The notes under the pieces were generated by a model. The model saw only the letters and a list, made by a program, of their open reading frames with translations, had not been told where the DNA came from and searched no databases. Position numbers and translations under genes: made by a program. Shown here piece after piece: positions 8,234 through 16,910 of a stretch of 28,309 nt of DNA. Numbering within the stretch: the stretch's first letter is position 1; every line of letters starts with the position of its first letter. Source of the stretch: Bryobacteraceae bacterium (GTDB lineage Bacteria > Acidobacteriota > Terriglobia > Bryobacterales > Bryobacteraceae); contig JASHQT010000304.1 in assembly GCA_030039005.1 (NCBI GenBank), positions 1 to 28,309 on the forward strand, in the 5' to 3' direction.

Positions 8234-8446
8234 GACATCCGCGATGGACAGCAGCCGAAGCGGAATCCGCGCTGCTGGCGGCCGGCTTCGAACGCTTGCG
8301 CTCCAAAGGAAGTCATCGGATCTACGGACACGGGGCATTACGAGTGACGATCCCGTTTCACGGCGGCCAAGTGCTGCACCCCAAAAATTGTCAAACAGAC
8401 GTTGGAGCAAATTGAGGCGGCAAAGGGGCCATCCACAGACAAATAG
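8226..8446 (+). pseudogene. hicA: HicA mRNA interferase toxin with two frameshifts
   Basis: Reading the right frame in each part recovers a full HicA. MPKTSA comes from the ATG at 8226. After one extra base near 8244 the frame gives TAAEAESALLAAGFERLRSKGSHRIYGHGALRV and TIPFHGGQVLHPK. After one extra A in the A5 run at 8383-8387 it gives IVKQTLEQIEAAKG, ending at TAG 8444-8446. The double-stranded RNA-binding-like fold and the catalytic histidine in SKGSHRIY are preserved, so the sequence decayed recently or contains errors. As written no frame makes a complete toxin. It overlaps hicB by 8 bases, as usual for a coupled pair. Confidence 0.86.
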
Positions 8447-8505
8447 GCAGAGGTTGCGGGCCGCGGACACGGCCCCGGCCGGCGTTTGCACCTGCCTTAA
8501 TCCAT

Positions 8506-9744
8506 TCACGGCTTGGGGAGGTGGAAGCACAACACCTCCGCCCGAACAGTGCGGCCCTTGTCGTCTGGGAAGTGAAGCTCATAGCTGAACCGGGATTCGT
8601 CTCGCTTTCCCTTGAGCGCTACGTAACACGGATGTTCGCGTGTGGAGTCTTCTATCGCCTTTAGCGGCGCTGATATCTCCTTTGTGTCGACGAAATAAAC
8701 AATCGCCGTCTTGGATTCCCTCCATGTCAAGTATCTTAGAATCTGGTCGATTGTTTCGAAGTGCTGCTTGCGGCCGCGCCAAAATTTACACTCCGCTACA
8801 AAGACAATTTGTTTTTCGTACCGGACGAGAATGTCGGTTTTTGCGCTTTTGTTGAATGTCTCTCCAGTTGTTGCGCTCCATTCAAAATGGGGCTCGAGCT
8901 GAAGAATGAGATGATCGCGAAGCGTTTCTTCGTCCTTCCCAGCATATGTGCTTGGCAGCCGCTCAAAGACCCGTCCGGTATCGTGGATAATTCGAAGAAT
9001 CTCCTGATAAACGGACTCGTCAAGCGCCCAGTCCGGCTGCTGTGGTGCATTCGGTACCCGCGGCTTTGGAGTTGGGATTGGTTTTCGGGCAACCGGGACC
9101 GTGGAAGCTGCCGGAACGTTTTCTGTCTTTCTAATCGGGACGTTAAGAGCCTCAAGCACTTTGGCGCGCCGCTGTAGTTCCGATCGCCGCTCTTGGAAAA
9201 CCTGCCTAGCGAAAGGTTCAGCCCCTGGTTGAAGCGGGAAATGTCATGGGATAAGTACCCAAGGTTCCCTTGCATAGAGTTCAGCATTGCGTTGGCGTCC
9301 TGCCTGACCTGTTCTGCACCACGAGAGTCGATTACGTCGAAGCATACCGTCTCGCCACGCAGATAGGCGAGGAGGCGGCCGCCAGTGCTGAACTGGCTGG
9401 GCCGATAGTGCAGCGTGTTAGCGTTGCCCACGTACGGAACGTGGTAAGTTATCACCTGCTGCGCGAATGCTTCGCCTGCGGTTCCTGCCGGTGTAAATAT
9501 CGAAGCTGCGGGAAACACGTTCCTCCTCCCTACTGCTTACCGATACTTGATCAAAATGAAGTTCTATTGTGTCCATTCGAAATTTATAGACGATGTATTC
9601 AAGGTATTGCTGCTCGTTGGCTCTGAGGAATCCGGCGTCTTTGCTCTCGATTTCGGTTCGCATGTTCCTGCGCAGACTCTCGGCTACCGCATGAAAATGC
9701 ACCCCTGCAAACAGCCTAAACGGGTTATGAAGGTGATCGTCCAC
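8506..9744 (-). pseudogene. PD-(D/E)XK nuclease-like protein, split by two frameshifts
   Basis: Three consecutive minus-strand frames join into one protein of roughly 390-415 residues. Part 1 (upstream of about 9530) reads AVAESLRRNMRTEIESKDAGFLRANEQQYLEYIVYKF. Part 2 (about 9520-9226) reads VITYHVPYVGNANTLHYRPSQFS and CFDVI. Part 3 (about 9222-8506) reads AEPFARQVFQERRSELQRRAKVLEALNVPIRK and then the nuclease-like domain. In the last frame, from 9159, D109 (TDILVR) and E123/K125 (VAECKFW) form a D...ExK site typical of restriction-like nucleases. The breaks lie at 9519-9530 and at the C4 run 9222-9225. The start is uncertain (GTG 9744 or ATG 9663). I recall similar full-length hypothetical proteins; their function is unknown to me. 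A defence role is only inference. Confidence 0.7.
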
Positions 9745-9891
9745 GCCTGAACTAATTAAACCGACCGGGCGCGAGCGGCGAGACAGTCGTTTAGCGCTCG
9801 GTGCCCGGGCCCCCTCGTCGGCCAAGGGGCCGCTTCGCAATCAGGCGGTAGCGGTCCGTCCCCTGAAAATGGGCTGCGCTACACTCGTGAC

Positions 9892-11754
9892 TTGGCGCCG
9901 CAATTGTCTTGGCCGGAATCGGCCATCTTCCTCGCTCTCTTGATCACCTCCATCTTCGGTTTCTGGTGGCGATTCCGGCGCGTCTGGAATGCGATCCAGC
10001 AGTCAAAGCAGGATGCCGATTTTCACTTGCCGCCTGTGGAACGGCGGGTGGCGGAGTTCCTGTGGGAGGTGATGCTCCAGGGCAAGGTGATCTCCCAGCG
10101 TCCGCTGCCGGGCTTTGCGCATGCGCTGGTGTTCTGGGGATTTTGCGTGTTCGCGCTGGTCACCACGAACCAATTCGCCGAGGGCGTGCGGCTAGGATTT
10201 CTAGACCGCGCCGGCGCTTTCGGCCGATTCTATTTCGATTTCGCCGCGCTGTTTGCGATCGCGGTGGCGGTGGCGATCGCAGGCCTCGCCTTTCGGCGCT
10301 TCGTGATCCGGCCGAAATGGCTAGGCGAACTGTCGCCGGAATCGGGTGTGATCGCGATGCTGATTTTCCTGCTCATGGTCACGTATCTGGTGACATTCGT
10401 TCCGGGGTGGGAGTCCAGCCGGCCGCTGTGGTGGGCGCACACGCTGACGATTCTGTTTTTCCTGCCGCTGGTCCCTCACACCAAGCATCTGCATCTGGCG
10501 ATGAGCCCGTTCACGGTCTTTCTAAAGCGCGATGGGTTCAGCAAGATCCCGCCGCTTGCAGGCGACGAGGACTTTGGCATCGACACGGGCAAAGACGTGA
10601 CCAAGCTGATTTCGCTCCAAGCCTTCACCTGTGTGGAATGCGGACGCTGCACCGAGCATTGCCCGGCATCCAACACAGGAAAAGTTTTGAATCCCAAGGA
10701 AATCGCACTCGGATTTCGCGGTTATTTGCAGGAATTTGGTCCGGCGAGCGAGGAGCCGCTGTTGGGCGCTCATCTTTCGCAGGAAGCTGTGTTCCAATGC
10801 ACCACCTGCGGGTCCTGCGAGTTTCAGTGTCCGGTGGGTGTGCAGCATCTGCCGATGATCATTGGCCTGCGGCGCGGCGCGGTGAACACCGGCAAATGGG
10901 AGGACGATTACGGCACCAAGCTGTTCCTGAACCTGGAGCGCAACGGCAATGCGCTCGGGTTTTCGTCAAGCGAACGCGACAAGTTCATTCAGAAGCAGGA
11001 GCTGCCAGTGTTTGACGGCACTCAGGAATATTGTTTGTGGTTGGGCTGCATGGGCGCCTACGATCCGCGGGGCAGGGAAATCGTCGCGGCGCTGGTCGAG
11101 GTTTTTCGCGCGTTGAACGTGAGCTTCGGTGTGCTGCGGAAGGAGCGCTGCACGGGCGATCCGGCGCGGCGGTTGGGCAACGATTTGGCGTTCGGGCAAC
11201 TGGCCGAGGCGAATCTGGCGGCGCTCGGCGAGGCGCAAGTGAAGCGCATTATCTCCATTTGCCCGCATTGCGTGCGCACCATTTCCACGGATTGGGCTGA
11301 ATACGGCGAGGCGCCGCCGATCGAGCACCACAGCGAATTTCTAGCGCGGCACCTGGATCGGCTGCCCGCGCGATCGGGCGATGGCGCGAAGATCGCCTAT
11401 CACGATCCCTGTTATCTGGGCCGCTATCGCAACGTCTACGATGCGCCGCGCGAGATCGTGGCAAAGTTTGGGACGCTGACCGAGCCGGAGCGCTCGCGCG
11501 AGCGCTCGTTTTGTTGCGGCGCGGGCGGCGGGTTGGCTTTCCTCGGTGAAGAGAAAGGCAAACGGGTGAGCGTGGAGCGAGCCGAGCAGTTAGCGGCGAC
11601 GGGCGCGACCGTTGTAGCCGCGGCGTGCCCGTTCTGCAACACGATGTTTCGCGACGCGCTGGCGGGCGTTTCCGCAACGCCGCCGAGGTTGATGGATATC
11701 GCGCAAATCGCAGCGGCTGGGCTGGCGCAAGGGAATGGCGAGGCGAAAGCCTAG
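9892..11754 (+). CDS. Membrane Fe-S oxidoreductase, EtfD/HdrD-like
   Basis: 620 residues from a TTG start without a clear Shine-Dalgarno. The first 200 residues hold about five membrane helices in a nitrate reductase gamma-like b-type domain (ALLITSIFGFWW, ALVFWGFCVFALV, FAALFAIAVAVAIAG, VIAMLIFLLMVTYLV, LTILFFLPLVPHTKHLHL). Two 4Fe-4S motifs follow: CVECGRCTEHCP near residue 247 and CTTCGSCEFQCPVG near 303. Two CCG (heterodisulfide-reductase-like) domains carry CLWLGCMG, CPHCVRT, DPCYLGRYRNVYDAPREI, FCCGAGGG and CPFCNTMF. This layout fits proteins that pass electrons from ETF or another cytosolic donor to menaquinone. The electron donor is not evident here because no etfAB is in the window. 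It ends one base from the convergent chemoreceptor. Confidence 0.85.
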   Translation: MAPQLSWPESAIFLALLITSIFGFWWRFRRVWNAIQQSKQDADFHLPPVERRVAEFLWEVMLQGKVISQRPLPGFAHALVFWGFCVFALVTTNQFAEGVRLGFLDRAGAFGRFYFDFAALFAIAVAVAIAGLAFRRFVIRPKWLGELSPESGVIAMLIFLLMVTYLVTFVPGWESSRPLWWAHTLTILFFLPLVPHTKHLHLAMSPFTVFLKRDGFSKIPPLAGDEDFGIDTGKDVTKLISLQAFTCVECGRCTEHCPASNTGKVLNPKEIALGFRGYLQEFGPASEEPLLGAHLSQEAVFQCTTCGSCEFQCPVGVQHLPMIIGLRRGAVNTGKWEDDYGTKLFLNLERNGNALGFSSSERDKFIQKQELPVFDGTQEYCLWLGCMGAYDPRGREIVAALVEVFRALNVSFGVLRKERCTGDPARRLGNDLAFGQLAEANLAALGEAQVKRIISICPHCVRTISTDWAEYGEAPPIEHHSEFLARHLDRLPARSGDGAKIAYHDPCYLGRYRNVYDAPREIVAKFGTLTEPERSRERSFCCGAGGGLAFLGEEKGKRVSVERAEQLAATGATVVAAACPFCNTMFRDALAGVSATPPRLMDIAQIAAAGLAQGNGEAKA

Positions 11755-11755
11755 G

Positions 11756-13267
11756 CTATCCGATCAGTTCGCTCAAGTGCCGAACGATCTTGTCCATGGA
11801 AGCGGATTCGGTGCGCAGTTGTTCGGAAGCGGCGGCGTTCTGTTCGGCGCTGGCGGCCGCTGCTTGCGTGACCTGTTCCATTTGCTGAACGCCGGAGGAG
11901 ATCTGCTGGATGCCATGCGCCTGATCGCCGCCCGATTCGCGGACGGCTTCGATGAGCGTTTTCACGTGCGTGGAAAGTTCCGTGACGCGCGCGACGGCGT
12001 CGGAAACCTGTTGCAGGTTTCCGCTTCCCTGGCGCGATTTGGCGATGGATTCCTGGATCAGCCCCGTGGTGTCATGCGCGGCCTGCGCGCACTTTTGCGC
12101 AAGCGAGCGAACCTCGTCGGCCACGACGGCGAACCCCAGGCCGGCTTCTCCGGCGCGCGCCGCTTCCACCGCGGCGTTGAGCGCGAGAATATTGGTCTGG
12201 AACGCGATCTCGTCGATCACCTTGATGATTTTCGAGATGCGATCGCTGGCCGAGGTCATCTCCTGCATGGAAGCGGCCATTTCTTCCAGCCTGCGGTTCA
12301 CCTCGGCGATGCTCTGGTTGGATTCAACGACGGTAGACGAAGCGGACGTTGTCTGATCCACGGTCTGCTGGGTCATGGAACGAATTTCGGTGGCTGTGGC
12401 GGAGATTTCCTCAATGGAGGCCGCCTGTTCGACGGCGCCGGAGGCGATGGATTGGCTGCCCGAGGCCAGCTCGTCAGAAGCGGCACGAATGCGGGTGGAC
12501 GATTCGGTGAGATCGCCGGCGATGGACGCAAGTGGATGCACCACCCAGCGCTGATTCAGCGCCCAGAAAGCGCCCACGACCAGGACCAGAACCAACAGGC
12601 CGACCCCGCTGATTTTCTCCATGCTGGCGAGCACCACCGGATCACGTGTCATGGGCGCCTGGAGCACGAACGCGCCCTTGATGTCGCCCACATGCATGTT
12701 TTCCATGCGAAAACCGAGAAGGTCGCGGCCGTCGTGCGTGGGGCTTGAGGCTGGATCGCCGTGGCAGGCCATGCAACCGGCCGTCGTTCGAGCGGGGCGC
12801 GCGAGAATCAGCATGTTCTTTGAGGTATCCTCGGCGAAATATTCGGGTTGGCCGCCGTCAAAAGCGCGAAAAGCGGCGTCGAATTCGCGCGTGTCGTTCT
12901 TGGGGTTGCGCGCTCCAGTGCCGGGACGCGAGGGCGTCAGGAAAACGAAGCCGTTGGCTGCGGCGACGCGGCGCACCGAGTCCCAGCCTGATACCACCGG
13001 AATGGCCTTGTAGAAGGCGGTGGCTCGAAAATCCGTGCTGTCCTTTAGACCTCGAGTGAGGCTAGCCATGTCGAACGCCCCGGCTTGGTGGAGTGCGTCC
13101 GTGTTTTCCATGACGGTTTCGGCCTGCTGGATGGTAGAGCTCATCAAGCCGCGTAATTCGTTCACCCGGTTGCCGTGCGAGATGACATATACCGTTCCAA
13201 TGGCGCCTAGCATCGCCAGCACCACGCCGCCCGCGGCGCAGACCGTGATCTTAGCTCCGAGTTGCAT
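11756..13267 (-). CDS. Methyl-accepting chemotaxis protein with haem c-type sensor (DUF3365-like)
   Basis: 503 residues. An N-terminal membrane helix (about 8-29), a periplasmic domain (about 30-218), a second helix (about 221-237), then a cytoplasmic signalling region. The periplasmic part carries [13 protein letters not shown] with a CxxCH motif at 165-169, as in DUF3365/Tll0287-like sensors that bind covalent haem c. Upstream, [13 protein letters not shown] and [17 protein letters not shown] fit that family. The hairpin tip [42 protein letters not shown] (about 350-391) is the CheA/CheW-interacting region. The likely input is redox state, NO or oxygen. Little or no HAMP domain is evident between helix 2 and the signalling helices. 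No other chemotaxis-pathway genes are adjacent. Confidence 0.92.
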   Translation of the reverse strand: MQLGAKITVCAAGGVVLAMLGAIGTVYVISHGNRVNELRGLMSSTIQQAETVMENTDALHQAGAFDMASLTRGLKDSTDFRATAFYKAIPVVSGWDSVRRVAAANGFVFLTPSRPGTGARNPKNDTREFDAAFRAFDGGQPEYFAEDTSKNMLILARPARTTAGCMACHGDPASSPTHDGRDLLGFRMENMHVGDIKGAFVLQAPMTRDPVVLASMEKISGVGLLVLVLVVGAFWALNQRWVVHPLASIAGDLTESSTRIRAASDELASGSQSIASGAVEQAASIEEISATATEIRSMTQQTVDQTTSASSTVVESNQSIAEVNRRLEEMAASMQEMTSASDRISKIIKVIDEIAFQTNILALNAAVEAARAGEAGLGFAVVADEVRSLAQKCAQAAHDTTGLIQESIAKSRQGSGNLQQVSDAVARVTELSTHVKTLIEAVRESGGDQAHGIQQISSGVQQMEQVTQAAAASAEQNAAASEQLRTESASMDKIVRHLSELIG

Positions 13268-13339
13268 GTCGCCCTACACCTCTCATCGGCCGAGAAGAGG
13301 CCTGCTATAGTGACTCGGAACTCGCGAGATTATAAAGCC

Positions 13340-14758
13340 ATGAACGACATCCTGGCCGCGTCCGGCGTCCGGCAGGCCGAATTGATCCGCAAGGGCGAAA
13401 TCAGCTCGCGCGAGCTGGTGGAGCTGCACCTCGCACGGATCGAGGAAATGAATCCTTCGGTCAATGCGGTGGTCAAGGTGTTGCGGGAACCGGCATTGCG
13501 CGGAGCCCAGGCTGTGGACGCCCGGCGAACATCGGGCGAGCGGTTGCGCGCGCTCGAGGGCGTTCCGTTTTCGATCAAGGATTCCATTGAAGTGGCGGGC
13601 ACGGTTTGCTCGGCCGGAACATGGGGCCGCCGCAATGCGGCGGAATCGGATCGGGATGCTACGCTCGTGGCGCGATTGCGTGCCGCCGGCGCGATTCCAC
13701 TGGCGCGGACTAACTTGCCCGATCTTTTGTTTGCCTTCGAAAGCGACAACCTGATTCATGGGCGCACGAACAATCCCTACGATCTCTCGCGCACCTCGGG
13801 CGGATCGAGCGGAGGCGAATCCGCGCTGATCGCCGCCTGCGGATCGCCGTTCGGTTTGGGCAGCGACGCCGCGGGCAGCGTACGCGTGCCGGCGCACTTC
13901 TGCGGAATCGCGAGCCTCAAGCCGACGTCGGGGCGGCTGGCGCGCACCGGTCATGTGCCGCCCGCCGGGGGATGGCTCGAAATGGTCTGGCAAATCGGGC
14001 CGATGGCGCGCCACGTGGAAGATCTTTGGGCGATGATGCCGGCGCTGCTGGCGGGAAGCAGTTCGGAGAAGTCCGCGCGCGACCGTACCGTGGTCCCGAT
14101 GCCCTACCGCGATCCGGCCGAGGTTCGGTTGCGCGATCTGCGCGTCGCGTTTTTCACCAACAACGGGCTGGTGGCCGCGGACCAGGATACCGATAAGGCC
14201 ATTCGCCGCGCCGTAAACGAACTTGCGCCGCGAGTGATGTCGGTCGAGGAATCCCGGCCCCAGGGAATCGAAGAGAGCTACGAACTGGAGATGAAGCTGA
14301 TCGGACCGGATGGCGGCGACAATTTGCGGCAATATCTGGAGTCCATTGGAAGCACCCGCATTCATCCGCTGCTTGAGGGCTGGCTGCGGAAGTTGGAGCC
14401 CTTCCGCACGGATCTTCGCGGGTTCGCTGCATATTGGGCGAGCCTGGACGCGTTTCGAGATCGGATGGCGGCGTTTTTCGAGCGCTACGATGCGATCCTT
14501 TCTCCGGTCGCCGTCCAGCCGGCGGTGTTGCACGGGCACTCGCTCGACGACGAAATTTTTCGCGGCTTCAGCTACACGATGACGTACAATCTCACCGGCT
14601 GGCCGGCCGCCGTGGTGCGCTGCGGGACATCGCATGGCGGGTTGCCGATCGGCATCCAAATCGCCGCGCATCCCTGGCGCGAAGACATCGCACTGGCCCT
14701 CGCCCGAGCCATCGAGGGCGAAAACAAAGAGACGCGAACCATCGAGGAAGTATCCTAA
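13340..14758 (+). CDS. Amidase signature enzyme, fatty-acid-amide-hydrolase-like
   Basis: 472 residues. The amidase-signature Ser-cisSer-Lys triad is visible: Lys80 (VPFSIKDS), Ser156 (SRTSGGSSGGESALIAACGSP) and Ser180 (GSDAAGSVRVPAHFCGI). The 24-residue spacing between the serines equals that of FAAH. The SFGLGSD-like stretch (SPFGLGSDAAGS) and the C-terminal GWPAAVVRCG and GLPIGIQIAA blocks complete the family. There is no GatB nearby, so a GatA role is unlikely. It hydrolyses a carboxylic amide of unknown kind. The ATG at 13340 is preferred; the frame is open upstream to 13262 without homology. It is followed after 5 bases by the dehydratase gene, so it heads the sugar operon. Its link to sugar amide groups is only a guess. 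Confidence 0.9.
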   Translation: MNDILAASGVRQAELIRKGEISSRELVELHLARIEEMNPSVNAVVKVLREPALRGAQAVDARRTSGERLRALEGVPFSIKDSIEVAGTVCSAGTWGRRNAAESDRDATLVARLRAAGAIPLARTNLPDLLFAFESDNLIHGRTNNPYDLSRTSGGSSGGESALIAACGSPFGLGSDAAGSVRVPAHFCGIASLKPTSGRLARTGHVPPAGGWLEMVWQIGPMARHVEDLWAMMPALLAGSSSEKSARDRTVVPMPYRDPAEVRLRDLRVAFFTNNGLVAADQDTDKAIRRAVNELAPRVMSVEESRPQGIEESYELEMKLIGPDGGDNLRQYLESIGSTRIHPLLEGWLRKLEPFRTDLRGFAAYWASLDAFRDRMAAFFERYDAILSPVAVQPAVLHGHSLDDEIFRGFSYTMTYNLTGWPAAVVRCGTSHGGLPIGIQIAAHPWREDIALALARAIEGENKETRTIEEVS

Positions 14759-14763
14759 AAGCG

Positions 14764-15771
14764 ATGCCAACCATCTGCGTGACGGGCGCCGGCGGCTACA
14801 TTGGGGCGGCGCTGGTGAAAGCCTTGGCACAGGACGGCGCGGAAGAGCTCTTGCTGGTCGATTCCTCCGAGTACGCACTGTTCGAAATTCAGCGCTACAT
14901 GGAAGTTTGGCATCCGCGCGTGTGTTGCGAGCCGGTGTTGGGAAGCTCGGGCGACGATAGCCTGCTGGAAATGAACTTCGGCCGGTTCCGTCCGGAGATC
15001 GTTTTTCATGCGGCCGCTTTCAAGCACGTCGGCTTGCTCGAGCGTAATCCGTTCGCGGCTATCGCCAACAATGTGCTGGGAAGCTACACACTCGCCGAAG
15101 CCGCCGCGCGTCACGGCGTGCGAAAACTGGCGTTCGTTTCCACCGATAAGGCGGCGCGTCCGTGCAGCGTGATGGGGGTTTCGAAGCGGATCGCCGAGTT
15201 GCTGATTCTGTCGATGAGCGAATTGCAATTCCGCGCTAATGCCGTGCGGCTCGCGAACGTGATCGGATCGCCGGGAAGCGTGATTCCGCTGCTTCTGGAG
15301 CAGATCGAGCAGGGCGAGGGGCTGTGTGTGACGCATCCCGAAGCGACGCGATATTTTCTTACGCTCGAACAGACCGTGGCGGCGATCCTCGCGGCTGCCG
15401 CCGCGGAATGCGAAGGAAAGGTCTTGCTGCCCGAGTTCGGTGAGCCGGTGCGCATTGCGGAGCTCGCGGAATTCCTCGGTCAGGGGGTTCCCATGCGTTT
15501 TACCGGACTTCGGCCCGGCGAAAAAATTTGCGAAGATCTGATCGGGCCGGACGAGGAACTGATCGGAATCATCGACGGTCCGCTCAGCGTTGTGAACTCC
15601 CGGAGGCTCTCGCGCGACGATTGCGAGAAGGCTGTTCAGGGCCTTTCGGACTGCATCGAGCGGCGCGATCGGGCCAGCTTGCTCGAAACGGTGCTCTGGC
15701 TAGTTCCGGAGTACAGCCCTAGCCAGTGGATGGAGCAAAGCGCCGCGGCGGGAGCACACCACTCGCGGTGA
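14764..15771 (+). CDS. CapD/PglF-type UDP-N-acetylhexosamine 4,6-dehydratase
   Basis: 335 residues, the short soluble form without the membrane part of WbpM or PglF. An NAD-binding TGAGGYIG motif lies at the N-terminus. HAAAFKHVGLLERNP and STDKAARPCSVMGVSKRIAELL are the hallmark blocks; catalytic Asp-Lys sits in STDK and the usual SDR tyrosine is Met in MGVSK, as in the CapD/PglF group. The C-terminal FTGLRPGEKICEDLI is also typical of that group. The expected product is a UDP-4-keto-6-deoxy sugar, the substrate for the aminotransferase encoded two genes downstream. It starts 5 bases after the amidase stop and overlaps the epimerase start by 4 bases (GTGA). Stereochemistry of the product is not settled by sequence. 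Confidence 0.88.
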   Translation: MPTICVTGAGGYIGAALVKALAQDGAEELLLVDSSEYALFEIQRYMEVWHPRVCCEPVLGSSGDDSLLEMNFGRFRPEIVFHAAAFKHVGLLERNPFAAIANNVLGSYTLAEAAARHGVRKLAFVSTDKAARPCSVMGVSKRIAELLILSMSELQFRANAVRLANVIGSPGSVIPLLLEQIEQGEGLCVTHPEATRYFLTLEQTVAAILAAAAAECEGKVLLPEFGEPVRIAELAEFLGQGVPMRFTGLRPGEKICEDLIGPDEELIGIIDGPLSVVNSRRLSRDDCEKAVQGLSDCIERRDRASLLETVLWLVPEYSPSQWMEQSAAAGAHHSR

Positions 15772-16910
15772 AACGAACGATCGCAGCCGTTACTACGTCG
15801 CGGGCGGACTACAGCCACCTGTACTGGCCTCTGCGCGAGTTGGCTGCGCGTCCGGATGTGGAGGTGAAGCTGATTGCCATGGGCCCACATCTGGCGCCCG
15901 AATTCGGCCGGACGGTCTTCGAGATCGAGAACGGCGAGATTCCCGTGGCCACGCGGATCGAGTGCCTGCTCAGCTCCGACACCGACGTGGGGATGGCGAA
16001 ATCGATCGGCGTCGCGACGCTAGGCTTGGCAGACTGCCTGGGCCGGATGCGGCCCGACCTGCTGCTGCTCATTGCCGACCGTTATGAGATGCTGGCGCCG
16101 GCGTCCGTGGCCACCGCACTGCGGATTCCGCTGGCGCACATCGAGGGAGGCGAGATCACCGAAGGCGCCATCGACGATGCGATTCGCAACGCGCTGACCA
16201 AACTGAGCCACATTCATTTCACGTCCACCGCGCGGGCGCGGGCACGCGTGATTGCCATGGGCGAAGAAGCGTGTCGCGTGCATTGCACCGGGGCGCCTTC
16301 GCTCGATCATCTGCGCCGGAGCGCGCTCAAGAGCCGGGAAGAGATCGAAGCGGAACTAGGCGTGGACCTGACACAGCCGGCGATTCTGGCCGCGTTTCAT
16401 CCGCTCACGATCGCTCGCGAAACCACGCGTGAGGCCGGCGCTTTTTTCGCCGCGCTCGCGATGCTGAGCGATCCGATTCTGTTTTGCTATCCCAACGCGG
16501 ATGCCGGGAGCAGGGAATTGATCGAGCGCACGCGTGAGTTCACGGCCAAACATAGTAATGCCCGAATGTTTGTCAATCTGAATCCCGTCTCCTATTGGAG
16601 CCTTCTGCGTTCCGTGGATATTCTGGTGGGAAATTCGAGCAGCGGAATCATGGAGGCGGCATCGTTCGCGCTCCCGGTGGTCGACGTGGGGATGCGGCAG
16701 CGCGGACGCGAACGCGGGCGGAATGTGCTGGATGCGGGCGCAGCGCCGGAATCGATTGTGTCGCAAATCGCGCGAGCGAAGGCCCGAGAGTTCCGCTGCT
16801 CGCTCGAAGGAATGCAAAATCCATATGGCGACGGCTACGCAGGGGAAAGAATCGCCGAAGTGCTCGCGGCAGTCCCGCTAGATGAAGAGCTACGGATTAA
16901 GCGCGCATGA
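15768..16910 (+). CDS. Hydrolysing UDP-N-acetylhexosamine 2-epimerase, NeuC/LegG type
   Basis: 380 residues from a GTG that overlaps the previous stop (GTGA). Family blocks are AAVTTSRADYSHLYWPLREL, LLLIADRYEMLAPASVATALRIPLAHIEGGEITEGAIDDAIRNALTKLSHIHFTST, VHCTGAPSLDHL and ILVGNSSSGIMEAASFALPVVDVGMRQRGR. These are the NeuC/LegG type that releases UDP and makes a free mannosamine-type sugar. They differ from the non-hydrolysing WecB type. In LegG the substrate is UDP-diacetylbacillosamine, which the neighbouring dehydratase and aminotransferase could help make. The stop overlaps the next ATG (ATGA). NeuB and acetyltransferase partners are absent from the window. Confidence 0.9.
   Translation: MKRTIAAVTTSRADYSHLYWPLRELAARPDVEVKLIAMGPHLAPEFGRTVFEIENGEIPVATRIECLLSSDTDVGMAKSIGVATLGLADCLGRMRPDLLLLIADRYEMLAPASVATALRIPLAHIEGGEITEGAIDDAIRNALTKLSHIHFTSTARARARVIAMGEEACRVHCTGAPSLDHLRRSALKSREEIEAELGVDLTQPAILAAFHPLTIARETTREAGAFFAALAMLSDPILFCYPNADAGSRELIERTREFTAKHSNARMFVNLNPVSYWSLLRSVDILVGNSSSGIMEAASFALPVVDVGMRQRGRERGRNVLDAGAAPESIVSQIARAKAREFRCSLEGMQNPYGDGYAGERIAEVLAAVPLDEELRIKRA

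Noticed and set aside
11480..11512. Palindromic gagcgctcgcgcgagcgctc stretch
   Set aside because: It lies inside the Fe-S oxidoreductase and encodes ERSRERS; codon bias explains it better than an operator.
13283..14878. 531-residue open frame antisense to the amidase
   Set aside because: Composition is that of a shadow frame (R/H/Q/A rich), without motifs; the amidase triad lies on the other strand.
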